NCBI RefSeq assembly: GCF_001613165.1
Contig: NZ_BDBV01000076.1
Span: forward strand, 1-64,000
From: Nocardia mexicana NBRC 108244
Lineage (GTDB): Bacteria > Actinomycetota > Actinomycetes > Mycobacteriales > Mycobacteriaceae
DNA length: 64,000 nt
Reading direction: 5' to 3'
Shown here one piece after another: positions 25,036-34,167 of the stretch (positions within the stretch are counted from its first letter, which is position 1; the number at the start of each line of letters is the position of its first letter). The position numbers were made by a program, and so were the translations under genes. The notes beneath the pieces are model-generated. The model was given only the letters and a program-made list of their open reading frames with translations. It was not told the origin of the DNA and made no database searches.

Positions 25036-25680
25036 ATGCGCATAGCCCACTTCGGTCATTCCTGCGTTCTCGTCGAGATCGACGGCACCAAGATCCTGTT
25101 CGATCCGGGTACGTTCTCGCACGGCTTCGAGGGCATCACCGGGCTCGACGCGATCGCGATCACCCACCAGCATCCCGATCACATCGATCCGAACCGGATC
25201 GAGGCGCTGCTCGAGCAGAATCCGGGCGCGCGGCTGCTCAGCGACCCCCAGACCGCGCGGCTGCGCGGCGAGCCCTGGGAGGAGGTGCCCGCGGGCCGGG
25301 TGCTGACCGTCGGCGGCGTGCAGATCACCGGCGGCGGCGGACGGCACGCGGTGATCCACCCCGAACTCCCGGTCATCGACAACACCGTCTTCCAGCTGGG
25401 CACACCCGACGATCCGGCGCGGTTCGTCCATCCCGGCGACTCGCTGTGGGTGCCGCCGGTGCGGGTCGGGGTGCTCGCCATGCCGGCGGTGGCGCCGTGG
25501 ATGAAGATCAGCGAGGCCGTCGACTACCTGCGCGCCGTCGGGCCGCGCGCCGCCTTCCCCATCCACTACGGGATCATCGCGCCCGAGGCGCAGGGCATCT
25601 ACTTCGGCCGACTGTCGGAGATGCGGCCCCCGGACACCGACTTCACGGTGATCCAGGCCGAGGACCACGCCGATCTGTGA
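25036..25680 (+). CDS. MBL-fold metal-dependent hydrolase (UlaG-like)
   Basis: A 214-aa metallo-beta-lactamase-fold protein with an N-terminal beta strand MRIAHFGHSCVLVE and the metal motif THQHPDHID (HxHxDH). Later ligands are probably in GGRHAVIH and FPIHYG. The short form resembles UlaG-like lactonases/phosphodiesterases. From memory, mycobacteria also encode an MBL protein (Rv0786c) divergent from purS/purQ, so the location is conserved. Substrate unknown. Confidence 0.88.
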   Translation: MRIAHFGHSCVLVEIDGTKILFDPGTFSHGFEGITGLDAIAITHQHPDHIDPNRIEALLEQNPGARLLSDPQTARLRGEPWEEVPAGRVLTVGGVQITGGGGRHAVIHPELPVIDNTVFQLGTPDDPARFVHPGDSLWVPPVRVGVLAMPAVAPWMKISEAVDYLRAVGPRAAFPIHYGIIAPEAQGIYFGRLSEMRPPDTDFTVIQAEDHADL

Positions 25681-25707
25681 CGGTACGCCCGCACCCGAGC
25701 CGGACGG

Positions 25708-27078
25708 TCAGCCGGAGTAGGTGGCGAGGAACAGGGCTTCGGTGAGGGCCATGTGCTCGATTTCTGTCGGGTCCACGCTCTCGTTGGGGGCGTGGATGAG
25801 GCATTTGGGTTCCTCCACGCCGATCAGCATGATCTCCGCATTCGGGTAGGTGTCGGCGAAGACGTTGCACAGCGGGATGGAACCGCCCTGGCCCTCGGTG
25901 GTCGCCTCGCGACCGTAGGAGGCCTGGAAGGCGGCCTCCATGGCCCTGCGGGCCGGGCCGCTGGTGCCGGAGCGGAACGGGGAGCCGACGGACTCGCAGT
26001 CCACCGTCACCTTCGCATGCCACGGTGTATTCGATTCCAGGTGTGCGGTAAGGGCTTTCAGCGCCTTGTCCGCCTCGACCCCCGGCGGTATCCGGAGATT
26101 CAGCCGGGCACGGGATTTGGGCTGGATGGCGGCCGACGAACCGACCACCGGCGGCACGTCTATGCCCAGCACCGTGATCGCCGGGCGCGCCCAGACCATA
26201 TCGGACACGGTGCCGTCACCGAGCAGGTCGACACCGTCGAGCACGCCCGCGTCGGCACGGAACTGCTCGACGGGGTATTGCGCGCCGTCCCAGACCTGAT
26301 CGCCGGGCAGTCCGGCGATCGTGGTGTTGCCCTTGGCATCTCGCAATGTGGCGAGGATATGGATCAGCGCGGCCAGCGCATCGGGCGCGGGACCGCCGAA
26401 CATGCCGGAATGCATGGGGCCCGCCAGGGTTTCGACGGTCACGACGACATCGATGGCACCGCGCAGGGTCTGGGTGAACGTCGGCACGCCGACCGCGAAA
26501 TTGCCGCAGTCGGCGATCACCAGTGCGTCGGCGCGCAACAGGTCGGCATTCTTCGGGACGAACGCCTCCAGTCCGCCGGTGCCCTGCTCCTCCGAGCCCT
26601 CGGCGACCAGCGTGATGCCGACCGGATAGTCGCTGCCGCCCAACGTTTCCCGCAGTGCGCGCAGCGCCGTCAGGTGCGTGACGATATTGCCCTTGCAGTC
26701 GGCGGCGCCGCGGCCGTACCAGCGACCGTCCTTCTCCGTCAGCTGCCAGACCGGGGTGTGCCAGGCCGCGTCGTCGAGCGGCGGCTGCACGTCGTAGTGG
26801 CAGTACAGCAGCACGGTCGGCGCACCGGCCGGAGCGGGACGCCGGGCGACGACGGCCTTACTGCCGTCGGGTGTCTCGTGCAGTCCGGCATCCGACAGGC
26901 CCACGGCGGCAAAGGCATCGGCCACCCACTCGGCGGTCCGGTGGCATTCCTCCGCCGGGAACTGCCGCGGATCGGCCACCGATCGGTACGAAACCAGTTC
27001 GGTCAGATCGGCTTTCGCCTGCGGCATCAGCGAGTGCACCTGCGTGCGCAGGGCGGACGTACGGGAATCGTCGGTCAT
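25708..27078 (-). CDS. M20 family dipeptidase/peptidase
   Basis: A 456-aa cytoplasmic zinc peptidase. Metal-binding motifs appear in order: YCHYDVQPP, GRGAADCKGN and AEGSEEQGTGG, with a dimerisation (lid) domain in the middle (INLRIPPG-like RLNLRIPPGVEADKAL). The usual length for M20 dipeptidases of the DUG1/CNDP type is 440-480. It lies 6 bp downstream of the small membrane protein gene in the same orientation, so it may be cotranscribed with the amino acid permease. Release of amino acids (possibly Glu or Gln) from peptides is plausible but unproven. Confidence 0.92.
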   Translation of the reverse strand: MTDDSRTSALRTQVHSLMPQAKADLTELVSYRSVADPRQFPAEECHRTAEWVADAFAAVGLSDAGLHETPDGSKAVVARRPAPAGAPTVLLYCHYDVQPPLDDAAWHTPVWQLTEKDGRWYGRGAADCKGNIVTHLTALRALRETLGGSDYPVGITLVAEGSEEQGTGGLEAFVPKNADLLRADALVIADCGNFAVGVPTFTQTLRGAIDVVVTVETLAGPMHSGMFGGPAPDALAALIHILATLRDAKGNTTIAGLPGDQVWDGAQYPVEQFRADAGVLDGVDLLGDGTVSDMVWARPAITVLGIDVPPVVGSSAAIQPKSRARLNLRIPPGVEADKALKALTAHLESNTPWHAKVTVDCESVGSPFRSGTSGPARRAMEAAFQASYGREATTEGQGGSIPLCNVFADTYPNAEIMLIGVEEPKCLIHAPNESVDPTEIEHMALTEALFLATYSG

Positions 27079-27084
27079 ATCAGC

Positions 27085-27531
27085 TCATTTCGTCGTCTCG
27101 CCGAGCTTCAGATCGCTCATCTGCTCGAGGTAGGCACGCAGCTTGTCCGGGCAGTAGGTATCGATGGCCAGTTCGGTCGCCGCGATCGTGTCGACGTCGG
27201 CGATCACCGGCCGGTTCCCGGGTCCGCTGGCGCCGTTGGTGATCGCCGCCTGGTACCGCGCCTTGATCAGCGGCGAGGACGGATCCTGGCAGATCAGGCC
27301 GCCGTCACGTCCCAGCGAATCCCGGATCACGTCCGTCTCCGGAGCCGGCAGTCCCGCGGCGACCAGCCGTCCGTGGAGCTCTCGCGCCCGCTCTGTGGCA
27401 ACCGAATCGCGCTTGTTCTGCTCGAACAGCACCAGTCCGATCACCACGATCAGTATCAGCACGACCGCGACCACGGCGTTGACGATACGCCGGCGCCGAG
27501 TCTGCTCCGAGGTCTCCAGATGCTCGCTCAT
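27085..27531 (-). CDS. Small single-TM protein of unknown function
   Basis: A 148-aa protein with a basic cytoplasmic start (RRRRIVN), one TM segment (VVAVVLILIVVIGLVLF), and an extracytoplasmic domain of about 110 residues with two Cys (GGLICQDP and DTYCPDK) that could form a disulfide. The C-terminal AIDTYCPDKL..YLEQM slightly recalls DUF732. Its ATG overlaps the permease stop (ATGA). Such small partners next to an antiporter could modulate it, but no function is recognised. Confidence 0.8.
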   Translation of the reverse strand: MSEHLETSEQTRRRRIVNAVVAVVLILIVVIGLVLFEQNKRDSVATERARELHGRLVAAGLPAPETDVIRDSLGRDGGLICQDPSSPLIKARYQAAITNGASGPGNRPVIADVDTIAATELAIDTYCPDKLRAYLEQMSDLKLGETTK

Positions 27532-28967
27532 GGCTGCACCTCCCCCGGCACCTCGGTCTTCCAGCTCGGTTTCCGGAACCGGAAGAACAGGTAGGGAATC
27601 AGCAGTCCGACGATGCCCATGCCGAGGCCGATCAGCAGCACATAGCTCAGCGCATTGCCGCTGCCGTACTGCGAGGGCGGCACGAACCCGATCAGGAAGG
27701 CGGCGACCGAGGACACCGTTCCCAGCCCGCACAGCGCGATCAGGGCGGGCGCGCGGTAGCCGCGCGGATGGTCGGGTTGCTTGCGCCGCAACCGGATCGC
27801 GGCCACGAACATCAGCACGTACATGATCAGATAGACCTGGGTCGTGATCACCGACAGGATCCAGTAGGCGCTGGACACGTCGGGGATGAATGCGTAGAGC
27901 AGCGCCAGGATCGTGGTCACGACCCCCTGCGCCATCAGCATGTTCTGCTGCACGCCGTGCCTGTTCACCCGGGTGAGGATCGGCGGCAGGTAGCCCTCGG
28001 TACGACCGATCAGCAGCAGGCCCTTCGACGGACCGGCCAGCCAGGTCAGCATGCCGCCCAGCGCCGCGGCCACCAGCATGACGCCGAGAACCGGTGTGAG
28101 GAAACCGATTCCGAAGTGATTGAAGAAACCGTCGAAGGCCTGCATGACACCGGCGGTGAGGCTGAGGTTCTTCGAGGGCACCACCCAGCTGATCACCACC
28201 GCGGGGATGATGAAGATCGCCAGCACCAGCGCCACGGCCAGCGCCATCGCCTTCGGATACTCCCTGCCCGGATCCTTCAGCGACGACACGTGCACGGCAT
28301 TCATCTCCATGCCCGCGTAGCTGAGGAAGTTGTTGACGATCAGCACGAGGCTGGCCAGGCCGGTCCAGGCGGGCAGCAGATGCGACGAGTCCATCGGGGC
28401 GGCCGACGAATTGCCCTGCGCGAGAAAGACGATACCGAGCACGACGAGGAGCACGCCGGGGATCAGGGTGCCGATGATCAGACCCATACTCGACAGTCCC
28501 GCAACGGTTTTCGTGCCCTGAGAGGATACGTACACCCCGGCCCAGTAGATGACGATGATGACGATCGCGACGTAGAGGCCGTTCGTCGCCAGCGACGGAT
28601 GGATGATGTAGGCGAAGGTGCTCGCCACATACGCCAGCAGGCTCGGATAGTAGAAGATCGTCATCGCGAACTGGCACCACACCGCGAGGAAGCCCAGCGG
28701 CTGCGACAGTCCCTCCCCCACCCACTTGTAGACGCCACCGGCCCAGCCCGACGCCAGCTCGGCCGCGACGAACGCCGTCGGCAGCAGGAACAGGAGCGCG
28801 GGCAGCAGATACAGGAATACGCACGCCAGCCCGTACACCGCCATGGTCGGCGCGGCGCGCAGGCTGGCCACGGAACTGGTGGTCATCAGCGCCAGCGTCA
28901 CCCAGGAGATGTACTTGGTGACCACGGCCGTCTTGGCCGCCTTCGCCGTCGGCACCGCTGTCGCCAT
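27528..28967 (-). CDS. APC superfamily amino acid permease (GadC-like antiporter)
   Basis: About 479 aa with 12 TM segments, of the APC glutamate:GABA antiporter-like group. Visible features: the TM1 break SWVTLALMTTSSVASLRAAPTMA, ELASGWAGGVYKWVGEGL and GPSKGLLLIGRTEGYLPP. The ATG at 28967 has GAAGGAG at good distance. It follows the glutaminase by 155 bp in the same direction. It resembles the second antiporter at 31581-33110 in layout but is clearly different in sequence. It probably exchanges an amino acid such as glutamine or glutamate for its decarboxylated product. Substrate is inferred from context. Confidence 0.88.
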   Translation of the reverse strand: MATAVPTAKAAKTAVVTKYISWVTLALMTTSSVASLRAAPTMAVYGLACVFLYLLPALLFLLPTAFVAAELASGWAGGVYKWVGEGLSQPLGFLAVWCQFAMTIFYYPSLLAYVASTFAYIIHPSLATNGLYVAIVIIVIYWAGVYVSSQGTKTVAGLSSMGLIIGTLIPGVLLVVLGIVFLAQGNSSAAPMDSSHLLPAWTGLASLVLIVNNFLSYAGMEMNAVHVSSLKDPGREYPKAMALAVALVLAIFIIPAVVISWVVPSKNLSLTAGVMQAFDGFFNHFGIGFLTPVLGVMLVAAALGGMLTWLAGPSKGLLLIGRTEGYLPPILTRVNRHGVQQNMLMAQGVVTTILALLYAFIPDVSSAYWILSVITTQVYLIMYVLMFVAAIRLRRKQPDHPRGYRAPALIALCGLGTVSSVAAFLIGFVPPSQYGSGNALSYVLLIGLGMGIVGLLIPYLFFRFRKPSWKTEVPGEVQP

Positions 28968-29125
28968 CACCGCTCCTTCTTCTGCCCGCTACCCACTGGG
29001 ATCCAGAGATCGAGCAAACGGTCGAAACGGCACCGTTCCAGCTCACTGTGCCATCCGGGATCGCGGATCGGCCATACTTCGCGACCGTTCGGCGACACTT
29101 CGTTAACAATCCGCAATCGCCGGGA

Positions 29126-30036
29126 TCAGAACACCGAGAACCGGCCCGACCGCGCGAAGGCCTCCAGTGCCGTGGCGCCCGACACCGAATTCCCCTGCTC
29201 GTCCAGTCCGGGCCCCAGGCGGCCACCGCGCACTTGTCCGGGACGATCGCCAGAATCCCGCCGCCCACGCCGCTCTTGCACGGCAGGCCGATCCGATAGG
29301 CGAATTCGCCTGCCGCATCGTAGGTTCCGCAGGTCGTCATCAGCGCCATGATGTGCCTGGCATCGGACCGCGACAGCAGCCGCGTGCCGTCGGCGCGCAG
29401 CCCGTGGCGGGCGATGAGCAGGCCCGCCCGGGCCAGCTCCGCGCACGTGATGCTGAACGAGCACTGCCGGAAATAGTGGTCGAGGGCGAGATCGACGGGA
29501 TTGACCATATTGCCGAAGCTCGCCATCAGATACGCGATGGCCCGGTTGCGGTCGCCGGTGCGCAGCTCGGATTCGGCGATCACGCTGTCGACGTCGAGCT
29601 GCGGATTCCCGGTCTCCGCGCGCAGCAGGTCGCGCAGCGCGGAGACGCCGTCGCCGGTATCGGCCAGCAATTGGTCGGCGACCACGATCGCCCCCGGATT
29701 GATGTACGGATTGCGGGGGATCCCCTGCTCCACCTCCAGCTCGATGAGGTCGTTGAACGGGGTGCCCGAGGGCTCCCGGCGCACCCGCTTCCAGATCTGG
29801 CAGTCCTTGCGCCCGAGCACCAGGGCGAGGGCGAAGACCTTGGAGATGCTCTCGATGGCGAACGGAACATGCACATCACCGTCGCCGTGGACGGCACCGT
29901 CGACCGTGGCGACGCTGACGCCGAACTGGTTCGGGTCGACCTGCGCCAGGCCCGGGATGTAGTCGGCGACCTTTCCGGCGCCGATCTGCGAGCTCGTGGC
30001 GGACATCGCCTGCGCTAGCACACGCTGATAGTCCAT
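29126..30036 (-). pseudogene. glsA: Glutaminase with a one-base frameshift near the 3' end
   Basis: GlsA hydrolyses glutamine to glutamate and ammonia. From the ATG at 30036 the frame shows all family blocks: VPFAIESISKVFALAL (catalytic Ser-x-x-Lys), PFNDLIELE, GIPRNPYINPGA, SFGNMVNPVDLAL, HYFRQCSFS and CKSGVGGGI. At the GGGCCCC run (29210-29216) the frame is lost. The expected ending GPGLDEQGNSVSG..ALEAF...SVF continues in the next frame to a stop at 29126. Adding one base restores 303 codons, the normal length. Without it the frame runs on into unrelated sequence. Either a true null or a homopolymer sequencing error; the latter is quite possible. Confidence 0.85.
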
Positions 30037-30094
30037 TCCGGCAGTGTAAACTGTCAGCAACTTCGATTGAGTGACGAATAGACCGGTACAACAA

Positions 30095-30119
30095 CCAGTT
30101 TCGCGCTCGATGAAACTGG
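30095..30119. promoter_or_regulatory. Inverted repeat in the glsA-gadB divergent promoter region
   Basis: CCAGTTTC (30095-30102) and GAAACTGG (30112-30119) form a perfect 8-bp inverted repeat with a 9-nt spacer, in the 132-bp gap between the divergent glutaminase and glutamate decarboxylase genes. This suits an operator controlling both. No convincing -35/-10 pair was found on either strand. Confidence 0.5.
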
Positions 30120-30168
30120 CTCTAGTCGCGCGGCAACCCTCGAGCGAGCGTCTGCCCAGGAGGCCAGG

Positions 30169-31584
30169 ATGTCCGACCGTCCCAGCGATTCCGAAGACCT
30201 GTTCGCGCTGCCGCAATTGGAGTCGGGCGCGCCGAAGTCCGGATTCCCGCATCCCGAGATGTTCCCGCTGGCCGCCTACCAGATCGTCCACGACGAGCTG
30301 CTGCTCGACGGCGTCTCCCGGATGAATCTGGCCACCTTCTGCACCACCTGGGTCGACGACCAGGCCCGCCGCCTGATGAACGAATCCATCGACAAGAACA
30401 TCGTCGACAAGGACGAATACCCGCAGACCGCCGAGCTCGAGCGGCGCTGCGTGCGCATGCTCGCCGACCTGTGGCACTCCCCCGATCCGGCGACGACGAT
30501 GGGCACCTCCACGACCGGCTCCAGCGAGGCCGCCATGCTCGGCGGGCTCGCTGCCAAGTTCCGCTGGCGCAAGCGCGGCGGCAAGGGCATTCCGAATTTC
30601 GTGTGCGGTCCGGTGCAGGTCTGCTGGGAGAAGTTCGCGCGCTACTTCGATGTCGACATCCGCCAGATCCCGCTGCGCGGCGACCGGTTGACGATGCACC
30701 CCGACGATGTCGCGGCGCACTGCGACGAGAACACCATGATGGTGATGCCCACGTTCGGGCAGACCTTCACCGGCCTGTTCGAGGACGTCGCGGGCATCAG
30801 CCAGGCCCTCGACGACCTGCAGGACAAGACGGGCCTCGACATACCCATCCACGTCGACGCGGCCAGCGGCGGCTTCCTCGCGGCGTTCACGGCGCCGGAG
30901 CTGGTGTGGGACTTCCGGCTACCGCGGGTGAAGTCGATCAACGCCTCCGGCCACAAGACCGGTCTCGCGCCGCTCGGGGCGGGCTGGGCGATCTGGCGGG
31001 AGGCCGAGGATCTGCCCGAGGAGCTGGTGTTCAACGTCGACTATCTCGGCGGCAACATGGGCACGTTCAACCTCAACTTCTCCCGGCCCGGTGGGCAGGT
31101 CGTCACCTCCTACTACGAGTTCATCCGGCTCGGCCGGGTCGGCTACAACCGGGTGCAGTCGGCGACGTACTCGGTGGCCCGGCATCTGGCCTCGGGGATC
31201 GATGATCTCGGGCCGTTCGAACTGATTCACGACGGAGATCCGCTGCGCGGCATCGCGGCGGTGTCGTGGAAGCTGCGCGCGGACCAGACGTTCAACCTCT
31301 ACGACCTGTCCGATCGGCTGCGCACCCGTGGCTGGCTGGTCGCCGCGTACCCGCTGCCCGCCGACCGCAACGACGAGACCATCATGCGCGTGCTGGTCCG
31401 GCACGGGTTCAGCCGCGATATGGCCGATCTGCTGCTGGCCGATATGCGCCGGTCGCTGGGGCAGTTGGACAAGCATCCGCCCACGGTCCCGCTCACGCGC
31501 GAGGAGGCCGGTGGGTTCACCCACAGCGCCACGGCCGTGGTCAGCACCGAGACCCTGCGGCACGCGGCCGGACTCGACAGGTGA
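30169..31584 (+). CDS. gadB: Glutamate decarboxylase
   Basis: A 471-aa PLP enzyme that converts glutamate to GABA and CO2, consuming a cytoplasmic proton. AGGAGG stands five bases before the ATG. Typical motifs: PEMFPLAAYQIVHDELLLDG, TGSSEAAMLGGLA, HVDAASGGF and the PLP lysine in NASGHKTGL (many GadB have HKYG here). The C-terminal extension has a His (GGFTHSA) near the place where acid-responsive GadB carry a regulatory His, which is suggestive only. It overlaps gadC by 4 nt (GTGA) and is divergent from glsA. Confidence 0.96.
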   Translation: MSDRPSDSEDLFALPQLESGAPKSGFPHPEMFPLAAYQIVHDELLLDGVSRMNLATFCTTWVDDQARRLMNESIDKNIVDKDEYPQTAELERRCVRMLADLWHSPDPATTMGTSTTGSSEAAMLGGLAAKFRWRKRGGKGIPNFVCGPVQVCWEKFARYFDVDIRQIPLRGDRLTMHPDDVAAHCDENTMMVMPTFGQTFTGLFEDVAGISQALDDLQDKTGLDIPIHVDAASGGFLAAFTAPELVWDFRLPRVKSINASGHKTGLAPLGAGWAIWREAEDLPEELVFNVDYLGGNMGTFNLNFSRPGGQVVTSYYEFIRLGRVGYNRVQSATYSVARHLASGIDDLGPFELIHDGDPLRGIAAVSWKLRADQTFNLYDLSDRLRTRGWLVAAYPLPADRNDETIMRVLVRHGFSRDMADLLLADMRRSLGQLDKHPPTVPLTREEAGGFTHSATAVVSTETLRHAAGLDR

Positions 31585-33110
31585 CCGCCACCGAGCAGAC
31601 CGCGAAACCCGCCACCACCAGGTACCTGTCCACGGTCGCACTCGGCTTCACCACCGCCGCGGCCATCGTGACCAGCCTGCGCGGTCTTCCGGCGATGGCC
31701 AAGGAAGAGCTGACGATGTTCTTCTACATCGCCTTCTCGGTGGTGCTGTTCCTGATTCCGGCCGGGCTGGTGGCCGCCGAGCTGGGCAGCGCGTTCGGGC
31801 GGCAGGCCGGCGGCTTGTACGCGTGGATCAGCGGGGCCTTCGGCAAGCGGGTCGGATTCTGGGCGATCTTTCTGTCCTGGCTGCAGGCCATGGTGTTCTA
31901 TCCGACCGGCCTGAGTTTCGCCGCCGCCGGTGTCGCCTTCGCCATCGATAAGCCGCATCTGGCCCAGGACCACATCTATGTCGGCATCTTCTCGGTCGTC
32001 GCGTACTGGGCCTGCACGGCGGTCGCGCTGGTGGGTAATCAGTTCGCGGCCAAGGTGACTCAGGCGGGTTTCCTGCTCGGCACCGCCGTTCCGGGACTGA
32101 TCCTGGTGGCGCTGTTCGTCTGGTGGCTGGCGAGCGGGCATTCGATCGGCTGGGAGCACACGACCGATCCGGCGGTGACCGTGGAGCACGACGGTCACGA
32201 TGCGCCGCGGTATATGCCCTATATCGCCGGGCTGTCGGCCCTGGCCTTCCTCGGCAATATCCTGGAGAACTTCACCGGCGTCGAATCGCAGGCGGTGCAC
32301 GCCACCGAGCTGCGCAATCCGGGCCGCCAGTATCCGATCGCGATCATGATCGCGGCCGTCGCCTCGGCGGCGATCTTCACCCTCGGCGCGCTGGCGGTCG
32401 CGGGCATCCTGCCCTATGACCGGATCAACCTGAACTCCGGCGTATTCGACGCGCTCCGTTCGGGTTTCGACTCCCTCATGCACGTCGGCTGGCCGGTGTT
32501 GATCCTGGCCGCGATGATCGCGTACGGCGCGCTGGCCGGAACCCTGGCCTGGATCACGGGCCCGAGCCGCGGCGTGCTGGCCACCGCGCACGACGGGATG
32601 CTGCCGCCGGTGCTGCAGAAGGTGAATCCCCGTGGCGTGCAGGTGAACATCCTGCTCACCCAGGGCGTGGTGGTCACGCTGCTGTGCCTGCCGTACTTCC
32701 TCATGTCCGATGTCAGCAGCGCCTTCTTCCTGATCACGGCGATGGCGGTCGGCATCTACATCATCATCTACCTGTTCATGTACGCCGCCGCGATCCGGCT
32801 GCGCTACACCCGGCCGGATCTCCCGCGCAGTTTCAAGGTGCCCGGCGGCCCGGCCGGGATGTGGATCATCGCCGGAATCGGCTTCGCCGCCATGGCTTTC
32901 GCTCTGGTGACGGCCTTCGTGCCGCCCTCTCAGCTGCCGATCGGGAATCCGGCGACCTACGTCATCCTCGTCGCGGGCGGAACGGTGCTGTTCTGCGTGA
33001 TCCCCCTCGTCGTCGAGCGATTGAAGAAGCCCGGCTGGGCGGCGCCGGACGAGGAGAAGGTGAAATCGCATGGGCCCAGCAGCGAACTGCGGCAACGCCT
33101 TCAGCGCTAG
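31581..33110 (+). CDS. gadC: Glutamate/GABA antiporter-like APC permease
   Basis: About 509 aa with 12 TM segments, starting with GTG inside the gadB stop (GTGA), so it is translated with it. Motifs are similar to GadC: TTAAAIVTSLRGLPAMAKEE, GGLYAWISGAFG, ENFTGVESQAVH and GPSRGVLATAHDGMLPP. The hydrophilic tail carries several Lys/Glu and Arg and could act as the C-plug known in E. coli GadC, though this is inference. With GadB it would exchange external glutamate for GABA. The adjacent gadB makes this assignment strong. Confidence 0.92.
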   Translation: MTATEQTAKPATTRYLSTVALGFTTAAAIVTSLRGLPAMAKEELTMFFYIAFSVVLFLIPAGLVAAELGSAFGRQAGGLYAWISGAFGKRVGFWAIFLSWLQAMVFYPTGLSFAAAGVAFAIDKPHLAQDHIYVGIFSVVAYWACTAVALVGNQFAAKVTQAGFLLGTAVPGLILVALFVWWLASGHSIGWEHTTDPAVTVEHDGHDAPRYMPYIAGLSALAFLGNILENFTGVESQAVHATELRNPGRQYPIAIMIAAVASAAIFTLGALAVAGILPYDRINLNSGVFDALRSGFDSLMHVGWPVLILAAMIAYGALAGTLAWITGPSRGVLATAHDGMLPPVLQKVNPRGVQVNILLTQGVVVTLLCLPYFLMSDVSSAFFLITAMAVGIYIIIYLFMYAAAIRLRYTRPDLPRSFKVPGGPAGMWIIAGIGFAAMAFALVTAFVPPSQLPIGNPATYVILVAGGTVLFCVIPLVVERLKKPGWAAPDEEKVKSHGPSSELRQRLQR

Positions 33111-33155
33111 TTCCCCGCATTCGGCACATCCGTGCGGAATCGCCGCCCGTCTTTT

Positions 33156-33175
33156 CCGGCATGCCGGGAATGACA
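33156..33175. repeat. Short palindromic intergenic element after gadC
   Basis: CCGGCATGCCGG (33156-33167) is a perfect palindrome that is continued by GAATGAC. It lies in the 87-bp convergent gap between gadC and lysG. The GGAATGAC part matches (as GTCATTCC) the motif at 10281, 18808, 18860 and 24011. It may act as a terminator or be a REP-like sequence. Confidence 0.4.
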
Positions 33176-33197
33176 AGAGGTGGCGCCAAGGGCAGTG

Positions 33198-34094
33198 TCA
33201 GCGGAGGGATTGCGCTGCGGCGGCGGCTATCACGGCGGCAACGGCGCTCAGGGCCGGGGAGTCCAGGCGCCACTGCTGCCAGTAGAGCGGGACATCGATG
33301 TGCAGGCCCCGGCCGAGAGCGACTATGCGGCCGGACTTTTCGTCGGCGGGAGTCTGCAGGTCCGGCAGCAGGCCCCAGCCGAGGCCGAGGCGGACCGCCT
33401 CGTAGAAGCCAGACGAAGACGGGATGTAGTGGCGGGGCGGGTCGAGCGGCCGCCGGGCGCGGCGGCGCATCAAGCGGTCCTGCAGGTCGTCCTTGCGGTC
33501 GAACAGGACCACCGGCGCGGCCGCGAACGCGCGGGCGGTGGCCCCGTCGGGGAACCAGGTGCGCACGAAATCCGGTGTGGCCATGGCCCGGTAGCGCATC
33601 GCGCCGAGCCGCTCGGCCCGGCAGCCCTGCACCGGCTGCGCGGTGGCGGTGATGGCCGCCATGACGGTGCCGTCGCGCAGCAGCCGGGTGGTGTGCTCCT
33701 CGTCCTCGCGGTGGATCTCGAAGCAGATCCCGGCGGGCGCCCGGCCGAAGGCGGGCATCACCCAGGTCTCGAGCGAATCGGCATTGACCGCGACGGGAAT
33801 GCGAACCGGCCCGGCCGTGCTCTCGGATTCCGTTGCGGCAGCACCGAGTTCACGAGCCGTGTCACCGGTGAGCAGTTCGATCTGGCGGGAAAGCCGGAGC
33901 ACGGCGAGCCCGGATTCGGTGGGCCGCACCGGTTTCGATCGCTGTAGCAGAATCCGCCCGACGGTCCCCTCCAGGGCCTTGATGCGCTGGCTCACCGCGG
34001 ACGGCGTGACCCGCAGGCGGCGGGCGGCGGCCTCGAGGGTGCCCTCGGCGACCGTCGCGTCGAGGGCGCGGAGCTGGTCCAGCTGCAGATCCAT
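33198..34094 (-). CDS. lysG: LysR family regulator LysG/ArgP, controls lysine exporter
   Basis: A 298-aa LysR-type activator (LysG/ArgP/IciA group). The N-terminal HTH is LRALDATVAEGTLEAAARRLRVTPSAVSQRIKALE, and the effector domain has VRIPVAVNADSLETWVMPAF, typical of ArgP. The start is the ATG at 34094; a longer upstream frame lies over the promoter. It is divergent from lysE with 73 bp between, as in Corynebacterium. By analogy it activates lysE when lysine, arginine or histidine is high. Confidence 0.95.
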   Translation of the reverse strand: MDLQLDQLRALDATVAEGTLEAAARRLRVTPSAVSQRIKALEGTVGRILLQRSKPVRPTESGLAVLRLSRQIELLTGDTARELGAAATESESTAGPVRIPVAVNADSLETWVMPAFGRAPAGICFEIHREDEEHTTRLLRDGTVMAAITATAQPVQGCRAERLGAMRYRAMATPDFVRTWFPDGATARAFAAAPVVLFDRKDDLQDRLMRRRARRPLDPPRHYIPSSSGFYEAVRLGLGWGLLPDLQTPADEKSGRIVALGRGLHIDVPLYWQQWRLDSPALSAVAAVIAAAAAQSLR

Positions 34095-34096
34095 GC

Positions 34097-34109
34097 TTAG
34101 AAATTCTAA
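34097..34109. promoter_or_regulatory. LysG-type palindrome in lysG-lysE gap
   Basis: TTAGAA-A-TTCTAA is a perfect 13-bp palindrome immediately upstream of the lysG ATG and AT-rich against its surroundings. It is the likely LysR-type recognition site for LysG autoregulation and for activation of lysE. Confidence 0.65.
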
Positions 34110-34167
34110 TGGTCCCTGAAAATCTTTAGCTTGTCTGACTACTGACGGCTTCTTAACGTCGAAAGGT

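Noticed and set aside
27085..30852. A 1255-codon open frame on the minus strand
   Set aside because: It is a chain of the glutaminase frame, a shadow of the antiporter and the small TM protein; the motifs show separate genes and the run-on results from the glutaminase frameshift.
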